Source of the DNA: Solen grandis
Lineage: Eukaryota > Mollusca > Bivalvia > Adapedonta > Solenidae
Direction of reading: 5' to 3'
DNA length: 64,000 nucleotides
Assembly: GCA_021229015.1 (NCBI GenBank)
Contig: CM037794.1
Location: 37,323,144 to 37,387,143 of the forward strand
Both the position numbers and the translations under genes were made by a program. Below the pieces are notes generated by a model that searched no databases, had not been told where the DNA came from, and saw only the letters and a program-made list of their open reading frames with translations. Below, in pieces: positions 1 through 13,424 of the stretch (its first letter is position 1; the number at the start of each line of letters is the position of its first letter).

Positions 1-615
1 GCGTGTCCCCTCACGAGGCTTGAATAATAAGTCATCCAGACGTTTAGATTTACAATTATGGTATTGATGTCGAAATTGAAGTGGGTGCAATTAAAAAAAT
101 TGGAACCTTTCTGTCTCATATTGTACGACTACTATAAATATCTCACTTGAAGGATGCACACTTTAAGAAAGATGTACAGCATATAAGGACTGTCACAATA
201 GAAAATGAAGAGTCAGGTTGATTTTTCTTAAATATATAAAACCAATATGATGTTTCGGAATTATTTTGGATTAGATTTTTATTACACTTTAATTCCAATA
301 AGGTCTACGGTTGTAACCCATTGGCCACTGGTATCGGCTCAATTAACTGTTGTGTTTTGAAATAAAGTGACTACTTCATCACTATATTGCATTGCTCGCA
401 TACAAGTGCATTTTAAATGGCGTTACTTTGAAGTACAAACTTTAAGCGCTATTTTTGTATCGATTGCGAAACAAGTATACTTGTTGATATTGTGGCAGGG
501 AATAGGTGTACCTTTTGCAGTCATGTGTTCCCGGACAGGAGCCCATACCCGTAACATATCTATTCATAGTTTTAATACAAACATATGGCCCAAACCTCTG
601 TTGAAGTCACGACTG
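1..615. other. Non-coding, nothing recognised
   Basis: AT-rich sequence with stop codons in all frames at the spacing expected by chance. I see no exon signal, RNA gene or repeat structure. Confidence 0.5.
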
Positions 616-785
616 GGACACTCGGATTTGTTCGCGACGCCTTCCAGCTTGTTTGCGGTAGGTATTAGCTCCATCCTGTGTGCACTTCAAGGTCTTCCCC
701 CAACTGTAATAAGCTGGGTGTCACTATATGACTTAAATAATCTCGAAGCAACGGTAAACATCAATACAACTACAGTTCAAGTCGC
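616..785 (+). mobile_element. Diverged SINE body fragment
   Basis: The order of blocks (CCTTCCAGCTTG, TGCGGTAGGT, AAGGTCTTCCCCCAAC, AAGCTGG, CACTATATGA, AGCAACGGTAAAC, ATCAATACAAC) matches the body and tail of the full-length SINE at 59983-60233. No tRNA-like head with A and B boxes is preserved. An open frame running through here is incidental. Confidence 0.7.
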
Positions 786-2225
786 ATATCTTGACAAGGT
801 CTGAATATGATTTTCTTGTTTTGAAATTAATGTCATTTATTCCGCTTGCAAATGCCTAAAGAAAACAGCACCATCTGTGTAAACAATAAGCGTTTTTAAG
901 GTAAAGTTCCTGTAATGGCTAATAAATAACTCGAAGTCTTTATATGGAGAAAAAAATAACATACATTGTGCCATCTTGTGACCTAAGAATGGTTTGGATG
1001 GAGACTGTGTTCGAATACCAATTACGTTATATTAAAGTGTTCTGTTTTATACTGAATACACAAATACAAAAAGAGGACAGAACAGAATTTTATTGGCATA
1101 TAATATCAAATTTTAAGAAGCATTCCACAACTGAAGCTAAAGTGACTGAATACAGCCAAGCAAGTGGATGTGTCAGTCAATTCATAGTTTAGTTTAGTTT
1201 AAACATATTTTATTGTCAAAATGCATATCATCAACATGGTTATCAATATACAAATGACAAATGGATCTAGCCACAAGTCCTCTCAACTTAGGTTAAGGCC
1301 ATTCCCAAACAACATGAATATATTTGCAAAGAGGCTGGTCATAATTAATGTCAAATAAATATGTCATGAAAAATATGAAAATTTCTGCATTAAATCAAAA
1401 TGACAATATAATAAATATATAATTGAGCTATACATTATTTTATGTTTATATGTGCTATAAAATGAGAGGCTAATTTTATAAAAAGAAGAGAGAGAGAGAA
1501 ATAATTCATACTGGAACCATACTGCGGAATGGTGTGACAAACTGTAATGTTGTCATCTTTTATATTTTGAGTATTATAGGATTTCTTTCAGCGATCCGTT
1601 TAGCGTCGCTAGCAATAATTTCAACGAACTAAAATATAAACAACAAATGATTTTTACTTTTTTTCAAAATATTGTAAGGTGAACTACAGGATGGTTCCCC
1701 GACCTGCTGTCACCTATGACGGGGATATAAAAGTTTTAAAAAATAAAAATCAATAAGGCCATAGAAAATGTAAAACAATCAAGATATACATCTATTTCGT
1801 ACAAAATTATAACTGATCGAGATCGTTTGCTCAAATGTGTGTATGAATCATATTTTAAGTGAAATGGAGAAAATGCAAGCCAGATGTAATGGTAATATAT
1901 TTTCATATTTCCCCCATCTCTCTCTCTCTCTCTCTCTCTGTGCAAACAAGCTTATTTGAATAATATTGAAATAAAATAAATTCTTTATCGTAAGGTTCCT
2001 TAAATACAGGAAACTTGGATTCGAGACGCATGATTGTGATTTGGAAACTTTCGCAGACAATCAATATGTCCAGTGCTACTGTGCACGTAGCAAATGATCA
2101 TCAATATGAATACGATTTAAAACTTCATTTTCACGTTGTTTCTTTTTTTATATATTTTTTAATAGTTTCCTATTCCAATGGTGTCACTTGGTCTAGACAG
2201 ATGGGAAGTTATTATTATTCAAATG
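786..2225. other. Non-coding; short TC microsatellite
   Basis: The only structure seen is a (TC)n run at about 1917-1939 and a short GA run near 1487-1498. Open frames here are short and run into the microsatellite. Confidence 0.5.
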
Positions 2226-2370
2226 TGTTCACAGACATTTCCTGTAATTTGCCGAAGCAGATTTTGTATACCCATTCATTGCATTGTTTTCCCTATTTCG
2301 CACATCCGGTTTCAGACATTTGCATAAATTACAGACGAGATAATGTCCCTTACTTATCTAAAAGTTCGTT
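2226..2370 (+). repeat. Dispersed repeat related to a fold-back arm
   Basis: This stretch resembles 18165-18315 over about 140 bp. Shared blocks are ACAGACATTTCCTGT, GCAGATTT, CCATTCATT, CGCACATCCGGT, AGACATTTGCATA and CTTACTTATCTAAA. The block ATCCGGTTTCAGACATTTGC is also close to ATCCGGTCTGAAACGCTTGC in the inverted arms at 33.0 and 34.3 kb. A 121-residue open frame crossing it has no recognisable domain and I do not call it a gene. Confidence 0.55.
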
Positions 2371-3359
2371 CGTAGAATAAGCTTAAATATGATCATTTAC
2401 TTTATAAAAGAGCAGAAAATTGTAACAAGGTCACACTGACAGATAATCCCTGTATGGAAGTGTGCCTATTATTATACGTTCAAATATGTACTTCTACTGA
2501 AATGGTAGTGATTTTGGCAAACTCTTTTAGATATTTGAATATGTTGTGTGTTATGCCCGAGTAGAAAAATCAGTTGTAACAGCATATAAACCGCAGCTAG
2601 AGTGGATGTCCGGATGACTCAAATGCATGAAAATGAGCTATATACATGTCTTTGATGGAATTGGTCGCTCAATCATTATGGTGAGTAAATCTTAAACACT
2701 TAAACAATATATAGAAAAGGAAATGACAAAAATCTGATATAAAGTCATAAAAATAAATCGGTTTGAAAATAATATACATATAAATAAGATGGAAAAATGG
2801 AAGAAAAAAATGAAGGAGATGAAAGAAATTGGGTGTCGTAAATCGTTATGTTAGTTTAAATATGACACTGGTATAAGAATAAAACCTCGCTCTATTTATG
2901 TGTAAATAATCAGAATGTTAGAAATTACTTTGTTAAGGTTACCTTTTGACAATGATTCGTTATACCATCTGTTAACTGAATATTAAACTAATTGAACCGT
3001 GCATAGAATATAATGGTAGCATAGTTTTGTGCAAAGTTACGACCTCCGCAATCAAGTGATGTCAGATTCCACTCCTTACCATGTTTAATATACAGTACAG
3101 AGGGACAAAAATAATAAATCGTAATCAAGATTGCAAAGAAACTGGCAATTATGTGGTTAAAGTTCCCGTGCTTTATTCGAATATTTCTTTTTTTTTATCA
3201 AGGTATTAAAGTATCATTATGCACTGCGTGTTTAGATGGGAATCATCGGCAAGTCATGATTAAAACGAACGTGGCACGATTGTCTGCATGCCTGTCCAAC
3301 CGAACGTTCAAACAGCCTGCCCCTTTGTATTTGCATACAAATGTCTGCTTCCTTCCTTG
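2371..3359. other. Non-coding, nothing recognised
   Basis: AT-rich; no repeat or coding signal recognised. Confidence 0.5.
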
Positions 3360-3720
3360 ACACTCAGTACATCAAAGCAGCTCGAACACAGATGGTCATT
3401 GACTATGAATTTTATTTTCAACTGTTTGTGCAACATTCCGTGATTGTAAAAAAAAAAATGGATGGTTTCTCCGTTATAGACAAAAGCCTTACGAACGGTT
3501 TGTGAATCTATCATAATATCTTTAATTATAAAACTATTTTTAAATTTTTTTATTTTCACGTGCTGTCATAATTAATCAAATTCACTCTTCATTCTCGCTT
3601 CCCAGAACTGGTAAAAACGCCACGTTGCGAAACGTATCACGTGATACCGCAAGCACCTTCTCCTTGGTTACCGTATTCTATATCCAACCGATGTCCCCAA
3701 GAAAACGAAGGCTTCATCAA
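3360..3720 (+). repeat. Diverged dispersed copy of sequence in the 55-62 kb duplication
   Basis: Blocks such as AAAGCAGCTCG, ACACAGATG, GCAACATTCCGTGATTGTAA, TTACGAACGGT, GAACTGGT and ATACCGTATTCT occur in the same order at 61120-61540. Part of the same stretch is present at about 55080-55200. The element is therefore dispersed, not private to the duplication. Confidence 0.6.
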
Positions 3721-5540
3721 TATTAACGAGGGGGTGTAGACAAATCTGTTTATTATTATTATAATTATTATAATTATTATTATTATTATTATTATTATAT
3801 CTTCTGATCCATTGGAAACGAACTGCTTTACGGCAGTCGTGTTTGATATGTGGTAGGGTGTGGTATCAAGTCACTAGGGCTACGGCGTTAAATTGCAGCT
3901 AGACAGCGCTACATGTTCCATGTAAAACAAAGCTTCCAAATAACTGTATGAGCAATTAAATTCCACGACTTATAGAGGCAATGTAGATATGACGAGTATG
4001 CTTTGATTTTCCTTATCAGACTAAACATGCAACAAACATAAAAAATTAAATCACACACACACACCACACACACCACACGCACAATTAGTTACAAATTATA
4101 ATAAAATATTTTGAAAATATCACTATTAATCCTTAGATTTTTTCTACAAATTTTAGCAGTCACTAATGTTTTAAAATAAGCTAAATATCTAAAAGTGACC
4201 CCTATTTTTAATTCATATGTCTTTTTGTGACCCCCTATTTTTAATTCATATGTCTTTTTGTTATAGTCTAAAGTACTAATGTTCAAACATTTAGAAAAAT
4301 CTGTCCGTTACAAATAATAATAATAAACACGCTGAAACGCCTTTAATAGTACAGATACGTGTCTCTGTTTGACAAAATTGCGTAATTTATCGGTATTCCA
4401 TGAATATCGTTTTATAATTGTGTGTGTGTGTGTGATAAGGTAAGTATATTTACATTAATATAAATTTGATATTTCAATGTAGTAGTTCAAAATAAAGTAT
4501 ATTATGCCCCAGCTCCGATCTCCAGCGGCCCTTGTCCCTCTTTTACCAAGTATACATGATTATTATTGGCGGGGTTATTGGTGTTGTGCGAAAATTTGAC
4601 ATCCGTTTATTAAATTTACTGTGATAAACAAAAGGAATGAGACACTTCTGTTCTCTTAGCACTATCAGTGCTTTGATTTGTACTACCGAACAGTTTCTAT
4701 TTATAGATGCAACTCAGTGGATCTATGTGGTAACTTCCGATTCTGATAACACCTGCCATTCTATAGAGCAACAAATAACTCTGATGTATTTGAGATACCT
4801 AGATGTGATTACAAAGTTGTTACACGGATTTCTATTGTAATTAAAGCTTTCTATATGGACCATTGAAACCCCACTAACTAACCGAAACCTGCACATCCAA
4901 ATTCAGAGAATGGTTATACCAGCGTGCCTTCGTGTGAAATTAAGGCACGCTGTATGCAAGTCCATTTTCGACCAAACACTTTAAGGAATGTGTTCTATGA
5001 TTTTTTTAGTAAGAGAAAAGAAACTAGATTGACCATACTAAAAAGATACCTCTATCTCATATTGTGAGCCAAAACTAACTTATTTTTTGATGCGATACGC
5101 GGAAGTTATATGCTATACTTGGAGTACCATTTTCATTTTATTATCCATTGTTAATGTGTGTATTACTAAAATGAAAACAGTTAAAAAATAAATCTGTTTA
5201 TTCATACTCTACCTTTTTTGTCTGAAAAGGCCATTTAATATCAATAATTATTGGTAATGAATTAGCACACTCATTGATAATTTATCACTGGTTTTCATTT
5301 TATTTTCTCACGTTAGCAGAATAAGGAATAAACATTTGCGTGTATGTATTTTATATGCATAAATGTACATTTGTCAGACATGTAATGTGTATATTTGAAT
5401 GTATATATACTTTGAAATTTCTTGAAAAAAAAAAAAAAAATTATTTTTAGTGCATACATAATTTTATATTTTAAGTATCTAACAAAAAGTATATATTTAA
5501 GTTTTATTATTAAATTTAACAATTTTTTATTTATTTGTTT
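3721..5540. other. Non-coding with microsatellites
   Basis: Contains an (ATT)n run at about 3752-3799, CA repeats near 4054-4080, a 31-bp direct duplication at 4199-4262 (CCCCTATTTTTAATTCATAT twice) and a short GT run near 4420. Nothing gene-like is seen. Confidence 0.5.
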
Positions 5541-5622
5541 CCTTCAGGATTCGAACCCACGCGGTGAAATTGAAATACATCGATGACCTGGTGTCGCTAC
5601 CACTACGCCACTTTGGAGCCTT
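5541..5622 (-). mobile_element. tRNA-like SINE head
   Basis: Read on the minus strand there is a polymerase III A-box-like TGGCGTAGTGGTA (5598-5610) and a B-box GGGTTCGAATCC (5547-5558), about 40 bases apart. An A-rich tail (AAATAAATAAAAAATTG) follows directly. The two ends do not pair as a tRNA acceptor stem, so I read it as a tRNA-derived retroelement piece and not a tRNA gene. Confidence 0.6.
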
Positions 5623-6269
5623 ATTGTAATCCGATTAACGGCAATAATAATACTATCCTCGTGCTATTTAGACGAACGTTTCTTTTACGTTGGAAAAAAT
5701 AATAAAATAAGCTCTATTTTTATAATTATTATTATTTTTTTATTTGTTTTAAAGAAAACATACTAATTAAATAAAAAATGAATGTTCAATGAAATTAAAT
5801 TATTATCATTATTACTGAAAATATAAACCCGTGCCAATGACATAACACGAAACGTATATAAGGTATGAACTGATTTGTCAAGATTGCATCATGTTTCTGC
5901 ATAATGCAGACTATGCATATCTATATTGTTCGCTTCCGCGAACTAATCCTACCTTAACTGTATTACAGTTGAGGTCTCAATCAAAGCATGATCCTGGTCG
6001 TGGGCTCTCATGCACAGTCCTCCTTATAAAATATTTTTCGCCTTTTTCTATTAGAAATGTTTAGTTCTCTAAAGTACTGAGAATTACTCATACATAATGG
6101 GGAACATTGCTTAACCCATTCATGATGAGTGATAGTAACTGATATAGGTGAACATAACTGAAGTAGGTGAGAAATCAAATTAAATTAGGTTGACATTACT
6201 CACCGTTTAAAATTGGCATTGTTCATGTAAATACTTCTGTCTTATTCATTAAATAAGCTAACTTTAAAG
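5623..6269. other. Non-coding; approaches the 45-bp array
   Basis: AT-rich sequence. From about 6120 degenerate GTGAA/GAGTA motifs related to the array downstream begin to appear. Confidence 0.45.
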
Positions 6270-6720
6270 TTTAACCTGGTGAGTAAATGTTCACTCAATT
6301 ACATGAATAATACTCACCTTATTTAGTGAGTACTGTTCACCTATTACATGAATAGTACTCACCTTATTTAGTGAGTACTGTTCACCTATTACATAGAATA
6401 ATACTTACATTATTTAGTGAGTACTGTTCACTTATTACATGAATAGTACACACCTTATTTAGTGAGTACTGTTCATCCTATTACATGAATAGTACACACC
6501 TTATTTAGTGAGTACTGTTCACCTATTACATGAATAGTACACGCCTTATTTAGTGAGTACTGTTCACCTATTACATGAATAGTACACACCTTATTTAATG
6601 AGTACTGTTCACCTATTACATGAATAGTACACACCTTGTTTAGTGAGTACTGTTCGCCTATAACAGGAATAGTACTCACCTTATTTAGTGAGTACTGTTT
6701 ATCCAATTATATTATCAATG
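6270..6720. repeat. 45-bp minisatellite with palindromic units
   Basis: About ten head-to-tail 45-bp units. Each contains AGTACTCAC, an 8-base spacer (CTTATTTA) and the reverse complement GTGAGTACT, so every unit can form a 9-bp hairpin; TGTTCACCTATTACATGAAT links units. Read on the minus strand an open frame gives a 15-residue repeat (EQYSLNKVCTIHVIG). This follows from the period being divisible by three and is not evidence of a gene. Confidence 0.9.
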
Positions 6721-7990
6721 CGCAACTCTTGCACTGAATAAGGTGAATATTGTTCATATAATTATCTAAACATCAATCATTGCATTAAGTGGGTTTTACT
6801 CATCATATTTTATGAACAATACTCACCTTATTGATTGAGTGATGTTGAACAGTACTCCCATATTCATCTTATGATGTTCACGTGTTATGTTACTGAGTAA
6901 TGTATGAACAGTTCTTTCCATTTAAGTGTTTTCATTATATGAACAGTCAAAGTACTCACCCTATCCAGTGTGTAATGTTCACTCAGTTTTATGAACAGTG
7001 CTCACCATATTCAGTATGTACTGTTAACCCAGTTATATGAACAATACTAACTCTATTCAGTGTGTACGGTTCACCAAGTTTTATGAATAGTACTCACCAT
7101 ATTCAGTGTGTACAGTTAACAAAATTATATGAACAGTAATAACCCTATTCAATATGTACTGTTTACCCAGTTATATGAAGAGTACCCGCCCTATTAAGTG
7201 TGTACTTCGTACGGAAATAGTTTCTTAAATATGTGAGCACTTCTTCTTCAAAGTCTCAGCTTTCAGTGTGTACTTTTCACCCAAATAAATGAACAGTACT
7301 CACCCTGTTCAGTTTCCCCGTTCAGTTGTACTGTTTATCCAGTTATATGAACAGTACTCAACCTTTTCAGTGTGACTTTTCATCCAGTTATATGAAGAGT
7401 ATTTCACCCTGTTCAGTGTGTACTGTTCATCCAGTTTTATGAACAGTACTCACCTTTAGTTGTACTGTTACCCATTTATGAACAGTACTCACCTATTCAG
7501 GTACTGTTCACCCAATAGCTGTTCACCCAGTGTTATGAACAGTACTCCTCTATTCAGCGTACACTGTCAGTGCTCGCCCAATTTTATGAAAGTACCCATC
7601 CTATTCACTGTGTACTTCGTACCGAATTAGTTTCTTAGATATGTGAGCACTTCTTCCTCAAAGTCTCACCTTATTCAGTAAGCAATGCCAACTTATTGAA
7701 TGACTCAGGCTCACTTATTTCAGTAAGTAATGATCAATGATTCTAGTGACTTATATTCACCCATTTGAGCGAATAATGTTCAATGATTCCAGTAGAATAC
7801 ACACCTTAATAACGAAACCTTTTTCCAGTATGGAATGCTAACCTATTTCAAATAATAATGAACAACTTTTTCAGCGAGTAATGCCCACGTATTCGAATTA
7901 ACAATGAACTCATTTTCCAGCAAGTAATATTCACCAATTTGAGTTTATAATGGACACCTTTTTCAGTGAGTATTATTTACCTGTTTCAGT
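6721..7990. repeat. Degenerate continuation of the 45-bp minisatellite
   Basis: Diverged units with the same GAACAGTACTCACC ... TCAGTGTGTACTGTTC logic but variable length. An internal higher-order duplication is visible: TGTGTACTTCGTAC followed by GTGAGCACTTCTTC occurs at about 7199 and again at about 7610. Confidence 0.75.
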
Positions 7991-8104
7991 GCATCTATAA
8001 AAATGTAAACATATGCATTGCTGAAATCAAATATAAAATATAGTAAGGAGTAAGATGTTTATTAGGCCTCGAAATACTAAAGTGGTTAAAATGGCACGGT
8101 ATAT

Positions 8105-8275
8105 CTTCCTTGCTTGGCGCTCAGCATATAAGGGCAGATCCAGGACTGGTTGCCCCGGTGTCAGGATAATGTGACTGGGTGTAGTACATAGCAACACTGT
8201 ATCTGTCTTAAAGAGACCTAGTCTCCAAATGACTGAAATACTGTACCAGAGGAATTCACTAGTATAGATCCAGGT
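8105..8275 (+). mobile_element. SINE body fragment (52.8/59.1 kb family)
   Basis: TTGCTTGGCGCTCAGCATAT, then AGGACTGGTTG, then GTGTC and GTGACTGGGTGTAGTA match, in order, the reverse complement of the SINE at 52829-53107. The end (GTCTCCAAATGACTGAAATACTGT) also occurs at 18719-18742. No head is visible. Confidence 0.6.
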
Positions 8276-8290
8276 ACACTTCAATTATTG

Positions 8291-8518
8291 GTCCCCTACC
8301 GGTGTTTACACCGGAGCGGGCTATAGGTTGGCCCTCCGTCTGCCCTTCCTTCCGTTTGATGTCCGGAAATCTGGATCCCGCGATAACTTAAAAACCGTTG
8401 AAGATATTGTTATGAAACTTAGTATATGAATAAATGGCCGTATTGAAAAAACTGCACATCACTTTTTTTCTCGGACCAATACTCCGGTTGCTATGATAAT
8501 GGAACAACGGTAGGGGAC
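8291..8518. mobile_element. MITE-like element with 11-bp inverted ends
   Basis: It begins GTCCCCTACCG and ends CGGTAGGGGAC, perfect inverted termini over 11 bases bounding 228 bp. TTG flanks both sides and could be a 3-bp target duplication. There is no coding capacity for a transposase, so it would be non-autonomous. Confidence 0.7.
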
Positions 8519-11500
8519 TTGTGTGTTGCGTGCAACACCAGTTACTTGTTCAAATGGTCCAGACTCCTCATTGATGTTAACACCATACAAACAAAATGGG
8601 ATCTCTCCATACTTTGCGTTGTTGTCGCTGCAATATTTAGTCATGCTAATTACTGGTGAAGAAGACCCCGTAGAACTACCGACCAATCACAAGCCAGCTG
8701 AATTTGAATGTTCAGTATCACTAGATATCATAGGAATTATTGAGATGTAGTATGCAATGAAGTGTACAAAAATGAATGTACCTCTCTATTTTTTATTTAC
8801 CTAATTAATATGCATACCTATGTATACATGTATAGACCAATGTGTGTAATGACCATATATGGAAATACCTTCATTAAAATGCATACCTCAGGACGACTGT
8901 GAAAAGTTCAGAACAACAATTTATACATTTTTTCCATTATTAAATTGATGGTCAATATTTAGATATGAAGTAATAAAGGTATGTGAAATTCTAGACCTTA
9001 ACATCTTATATTAATGGGATACCTCTTTACTGTTGCGCTCAGTTATGTACCTCACTTGGCGATATAGACAAACGTGTGTGTGTGTGTGTGTGTGTTTGTG
9101 TGTGTGTCTTTGTGTGTGTTCTTTTCTTTTTCTTCTGAAGAGCAGTGTCTCGTATCAGAGTATAAATATGTCAGCCTGAAAAGCTAAGCCAATAAAACGA
9201 AATAAAAAAAATCGGTTTAATGTGTAATTGACTTATTATATTTCAGCTGTTATTTGAATGTCCTTATCATGATTAATTTTATTCAAACTCTCAAGATTCT
9301 GTCATCTCATATCAAAATGAATCTACTCAATTAACTATTAAACCATTTCTAATTATTTCAGTTCCATACACGAAACTTCATTTATTTCTTTTCTTGAATC
9401 AAAGGATTATCTGCCTCTTCTGACAAACCACTTGTTTTGTCAGGATGATTATTTAAATAAACAATTTTGGCATGCACAAAGTGCTGTCACGATAAGTGCA
9501 ATACATTATCGAACGATATACTTAAATGCAATCTCCAAATACACTTCAAATACAATTAGGGATATCGATGTCTAATCTTTAAACAGAATAAAGCTTTGAG
9601 GTATCACCAGACCGGAAATGCATTTCTTTATCATGAGGTGTTTTTTTTTCTTTATATTTTTTTTTCCAAAATGTATTCTTAATACAGCATCGTTGGAATC
9701 GAAACTTGTTGTGTATGGAATCCATTATGAAATTACTTGATTTAAGTTTGATACCAGTATTAGACGTTCGCCAGGTTGTGCTCGTATTACGTGGTATCGT
9801 ACTGCCGTATCGCGGTATACCGTCACTGTCTTATATCGGAACGCTGAGGGTTTTTAGACTGGCGGCAGGGTCAGTCTTATGTAGCGGGAAATCATGAGGC
9901 GTTGCTTATTTGCATTATTACAACATCCGCAACAACAGATATAAATAAATGTTTTAATGAAATGACTTCTACGGTATGTAACTTATGATTGGAATCTGTG
10001 TCATGACTCACTCCGGGTCATAATGAAACAAATCAAAGCGTCCAAGGCACCGAGAGACTTCCGGCGGGGTTGTGGTGAAACAAGAGCGAGTTCATCTAAC
10101 TTACTAATAATTATAATTGAAAAAAAAAATGGATCTTTTGGCGCCATATGCCAATGTCTCTATGAAATTCAACTTTGTTGAAATGCTTGGTAAAAACTGT
10201 GGCTATTTCATGTAAATTCTGCCACCAGTCTCCAAGTGTCTTGAGCCCTGTTTTATTGTCCTAATGCTGGGATCTCATTTCATCGATTTGCTGATCTTAT
10301 CAGCTGGAAATATTTTAAAGTGCTAGAATAAGATTATTTCCCGTTGAGGTGTACTGCCTAAATGACAGTAAAAAGAAAATGAATTATATATGAAAATTGT
10401 AATTTTATTGTTTGCTTTCAAACTGAAATCTGCTATTAAAGAACAAGTTACAGAGGATATTTTTAATGCAAAAAATATACATTGAAAGTTTTATAATTAC
10501 AAAAATTATTTCTATAAAATATTTTAATTTTTTTCAAAAAAAAAAAGAAGAAGAAGAAGAAATAAAAACAACATAAAACCATTTCATATTCTTTCGTCGC
10601 TCTGCAAGTACATGTATTATATGAGGTAACAAAGGCATCAATTCTTCACATAGCAGTCCATGGATTGGACATCTTGATACCTAGATTAAAGATATTGAAT
10701 ATATAAATAAACTGATTTTTAATCACAAAATTGCATTTAACAAATTCACGGAAATTTTCAACCGTCTGTTTTATTCAATTTTTTTTTTATATTTACTGAG
10801 CTTTATAAAACTAATTTTTTTTGCTACTTTTGACTTCCTTTTATCGTCCTTGAAAAGTAGCGTATAATATACATGTTGTATTAATACACATATAATGTAT
10901 ATGTATCGTTTCATACTACATACAGACTAAAATTATTTCCTCGCATGATTTTACATAAAACGTCATTTATTAGATATAGTATAAAGTGCAAAGAATCAAT
11001 AAGCACTTAGCTTATCGTCCCGATATTAAAGTTTTTTGGAATCGTAACAATGCTATTTTGAAAACATTTCAAAGTTAATAAATCACGCTTGAATCAGGTC
11101 TTTATAATGATTTGAATTTTTTTTTATTATTTCTTTCTAAATACAAAATGAATACATCTGACGATATGTAAACAACGTCATTCAGTGCTTCTGTAAACAA
11201 ATAATAATTTACTGAAGAATTCCATCATACAAAAGCATTTTTGCATTTTACAACTTTGCATATCTCAAATCTCGCAAATTTTATTGTATTGGTGAACAAA
11301 GGGCATACGATTGAAGCAGGAAATCAAGAGAGTGGTGCTTGAAAGAATAAACAGTCAGGACAATAAAATAATGACAGTTCTCTAACAGCAGGAAGTGCAG
11401 AGATACTGAGGAACATGGTACTAATGATAAATCCAAGGACGAAACAAATATTAATAATGAATATCTATGTATTATGAATCAAAAGAAAAATCAATTACGC

Positions 11501-11520
11501 ATATAAAGTTAATTTGGCTT
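8519..11520. other. Non-coding with microsatellites
   Basis: Contains a (GT)n run at about 9076-9118 and an AAG run near 10545-10560. No exon, RNA gene or long repeat recognised in these 3 kb. Confidence 0.5.
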
Positions 11521-11524
11521 GATA

Positions 11525-12410
11525 TATATTGTATTAAGTGTATTACGCAATGTGTCAAAACACATTGACAGTGGATACGCAATGTGTCAAATGTATTAAG
11601 ATATGTTGGAGTGGAAACGCAGTGTGTCAACACATACACAATGTGCCAAGACAATGACAGTGGATTATCAATGTATCAAGATATATTGACAGTGGATATG
11701 CAGTGTGTCAAGACATACGCAATGTATCAAGACATTGCCAGTGGATACACAGTGTGTGAAGATATTGACAGTGGATACGAATTGTATTAGTGGTTACCCA
11801 GTGTGTCAAGACATTGACAGTGGATTGCAATGTGTCATGTCATTCATGCAGTATGTTAAGACATGAATGTCGATACGCAGTGTCTGAAGACATTGACAGT
11901 GGTTTCGCAGTGTGTCAAGACATTGACAGCGGATACGGAATTTAACAAACATTGACAGTCGATACGTAATGTCTTAAGAAAGTGTCAAGACTTTGACAGT
12001 GGATTGCAAAATGTCAAGACATTGACAGTGGATACGCAATATCTCAAGACATTGACAGCGGATACGCAGTGTGTCAAGACATGGTCAGCGGATGCAGTGT
12101 GTCAAGACATTGACAGCAGATTGCAATGCGTGAAGACATTGACAGTGGATACGCAGTACGTCAAGACACTGGAAGTCGATACGTAGTGTCTCTAGACATT
12201 ACAGTAGATACGCAGATCTCAAGACATTGGAGTCGATACGTAGTGTCTCAAGACATTGACAGTTGATACGCAGTGTCTAAAGACATTGACAGTAAATACG
12301 CAATGTGTCAAGACATTGATAGTGAATAATAAATGTGTTACGACATTGACAGTAGATGCGCAGTGTGTCAAGACATTGACAGCTGATACGCAATGTGTCA
12401 GTGGTGTCAT
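11525..12410. repeat. 30-bp minisatellite
   Basis: About 29 imperfect units of consensus GTGTCAAGACATTGACAGTGGATACGCA plus two variable bases. GTGTCAAGACATTGACA contains the inverted pair TGTCAA/TTGACA, so units are again weakly palindromic. The period is a multiple of three, which creates spurious open frames (repeated TVDTQCVKTL) on both strands. Confidence 0.9.
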
Positions 12411-13424
12411 TCTGTTAGTTTTAGCAGATGATCCCTGCTTTATTGGCAAATTAACTCTAATATAACGACAAAGAGGAACAAATAAAAATATTTTTTTCCT
12501 ATTTAATAAGCAATTAAGAAATATCCATACCGAATCAGAAAATCAAAAACCTTGTCGGTCATATTTGTATACCATGTTACTGCGCAAGGCAGCTTTAAAG
12601 AATACTTTCCTTTGCATCGAAACTTTTTTTTTCAACATCCAGTTGCATAGAAATCCAGTGAAAATTTATTGAAAACTTTTGTCTTAGCAACCTGCCCCTG
12701 GTCACTTGGAAATATTTGTTTTGTGATGAGGTTTTGGTTCTACCCATATGTATCTATGTTTTCTATATATGCCAACGTTGCTACGAAACCAAACATAAAT
12801 TCAACAACATTCATATAATAAAACCTTTTGTTGTATTGATTTAGTTTTAAATTGCAGTATTAATCACCAGAGCATGATTTTCATGTAAGTGTGCATCAGT
12901 ATTGTTCTACCGAAATAAAATAAAATAAAAAAAAAAAAAAAAAAAAAAAAAAATAAAAAAACGAACGGTGACGAATATGTCTTATTTCTGAAGAACAGCT
13001 ACGAATTATGCATTAAGATACGTAATGACAACTTTATTCTACTACTTTGACAGCATTATGAACAAAAGACGGATATTTATTTTACGCTTCTACTAATAAA
13101 TAAAATAGAGGGCGACTATGAGCAAAATTTGGCAAGATTGATTTTGATTCTTTATTAATATTAACTTACAAAATAAACTTGAATGAAGCATTTTCAATGG
13201 ATGACAAATAAAACTGGCCACTAATTACAGTTGTATGTCGGCGAAGAGGAAATAACTTCAAAGCTAAATATATGTGCTTATAACGCGTTATTCTGTGACA
13301 GCTGCATATTCTTTTAGCTTACTCATCTTTCCAAAAGATACATTATTTGCCTTCCTGTTTATTAAACTTTATTTATCGATTACGAAATAAGTTCTTACAA
13401 CTTATGTTAATCACATTCGATGAC
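12411..13424. other. Non-coding; poly-A run
   Basis: An A-run of 27 at 12927-12953, preceded by AAATAAAATAAAA, could be the tail of an old retroelement; no body is recognised upstream. Confidence 0.45.

Noticed and set aside
367..804. 145-residue plus-strand frame
   Set aside because: Its second half is a diverged SINE body; no recognisable protein domain.
2015..2380. 121-residue plus-strand frame
   Set aside because: Overlaps a dispersed repeat that also occurs at 18.2 kb without the frame being kept.
5541..5622. tRNA gene on the minus strand
   Set aside because: The ends do not pair as an acceptor stem and an A-rich tail follows directly; read as a SINE head.
6473..6706. Minus-strand frame with five 15-residue repeats
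   Set aside because: It is the translation of a 45-bp non-coding minisatellite; period divisibility by three explains it.
12004..12465. Frames with repeated TVDTQCVKTL on both strands
   Set aside because: Translation of the 30-bp minisatellite; both strands are open, as expected from the period.
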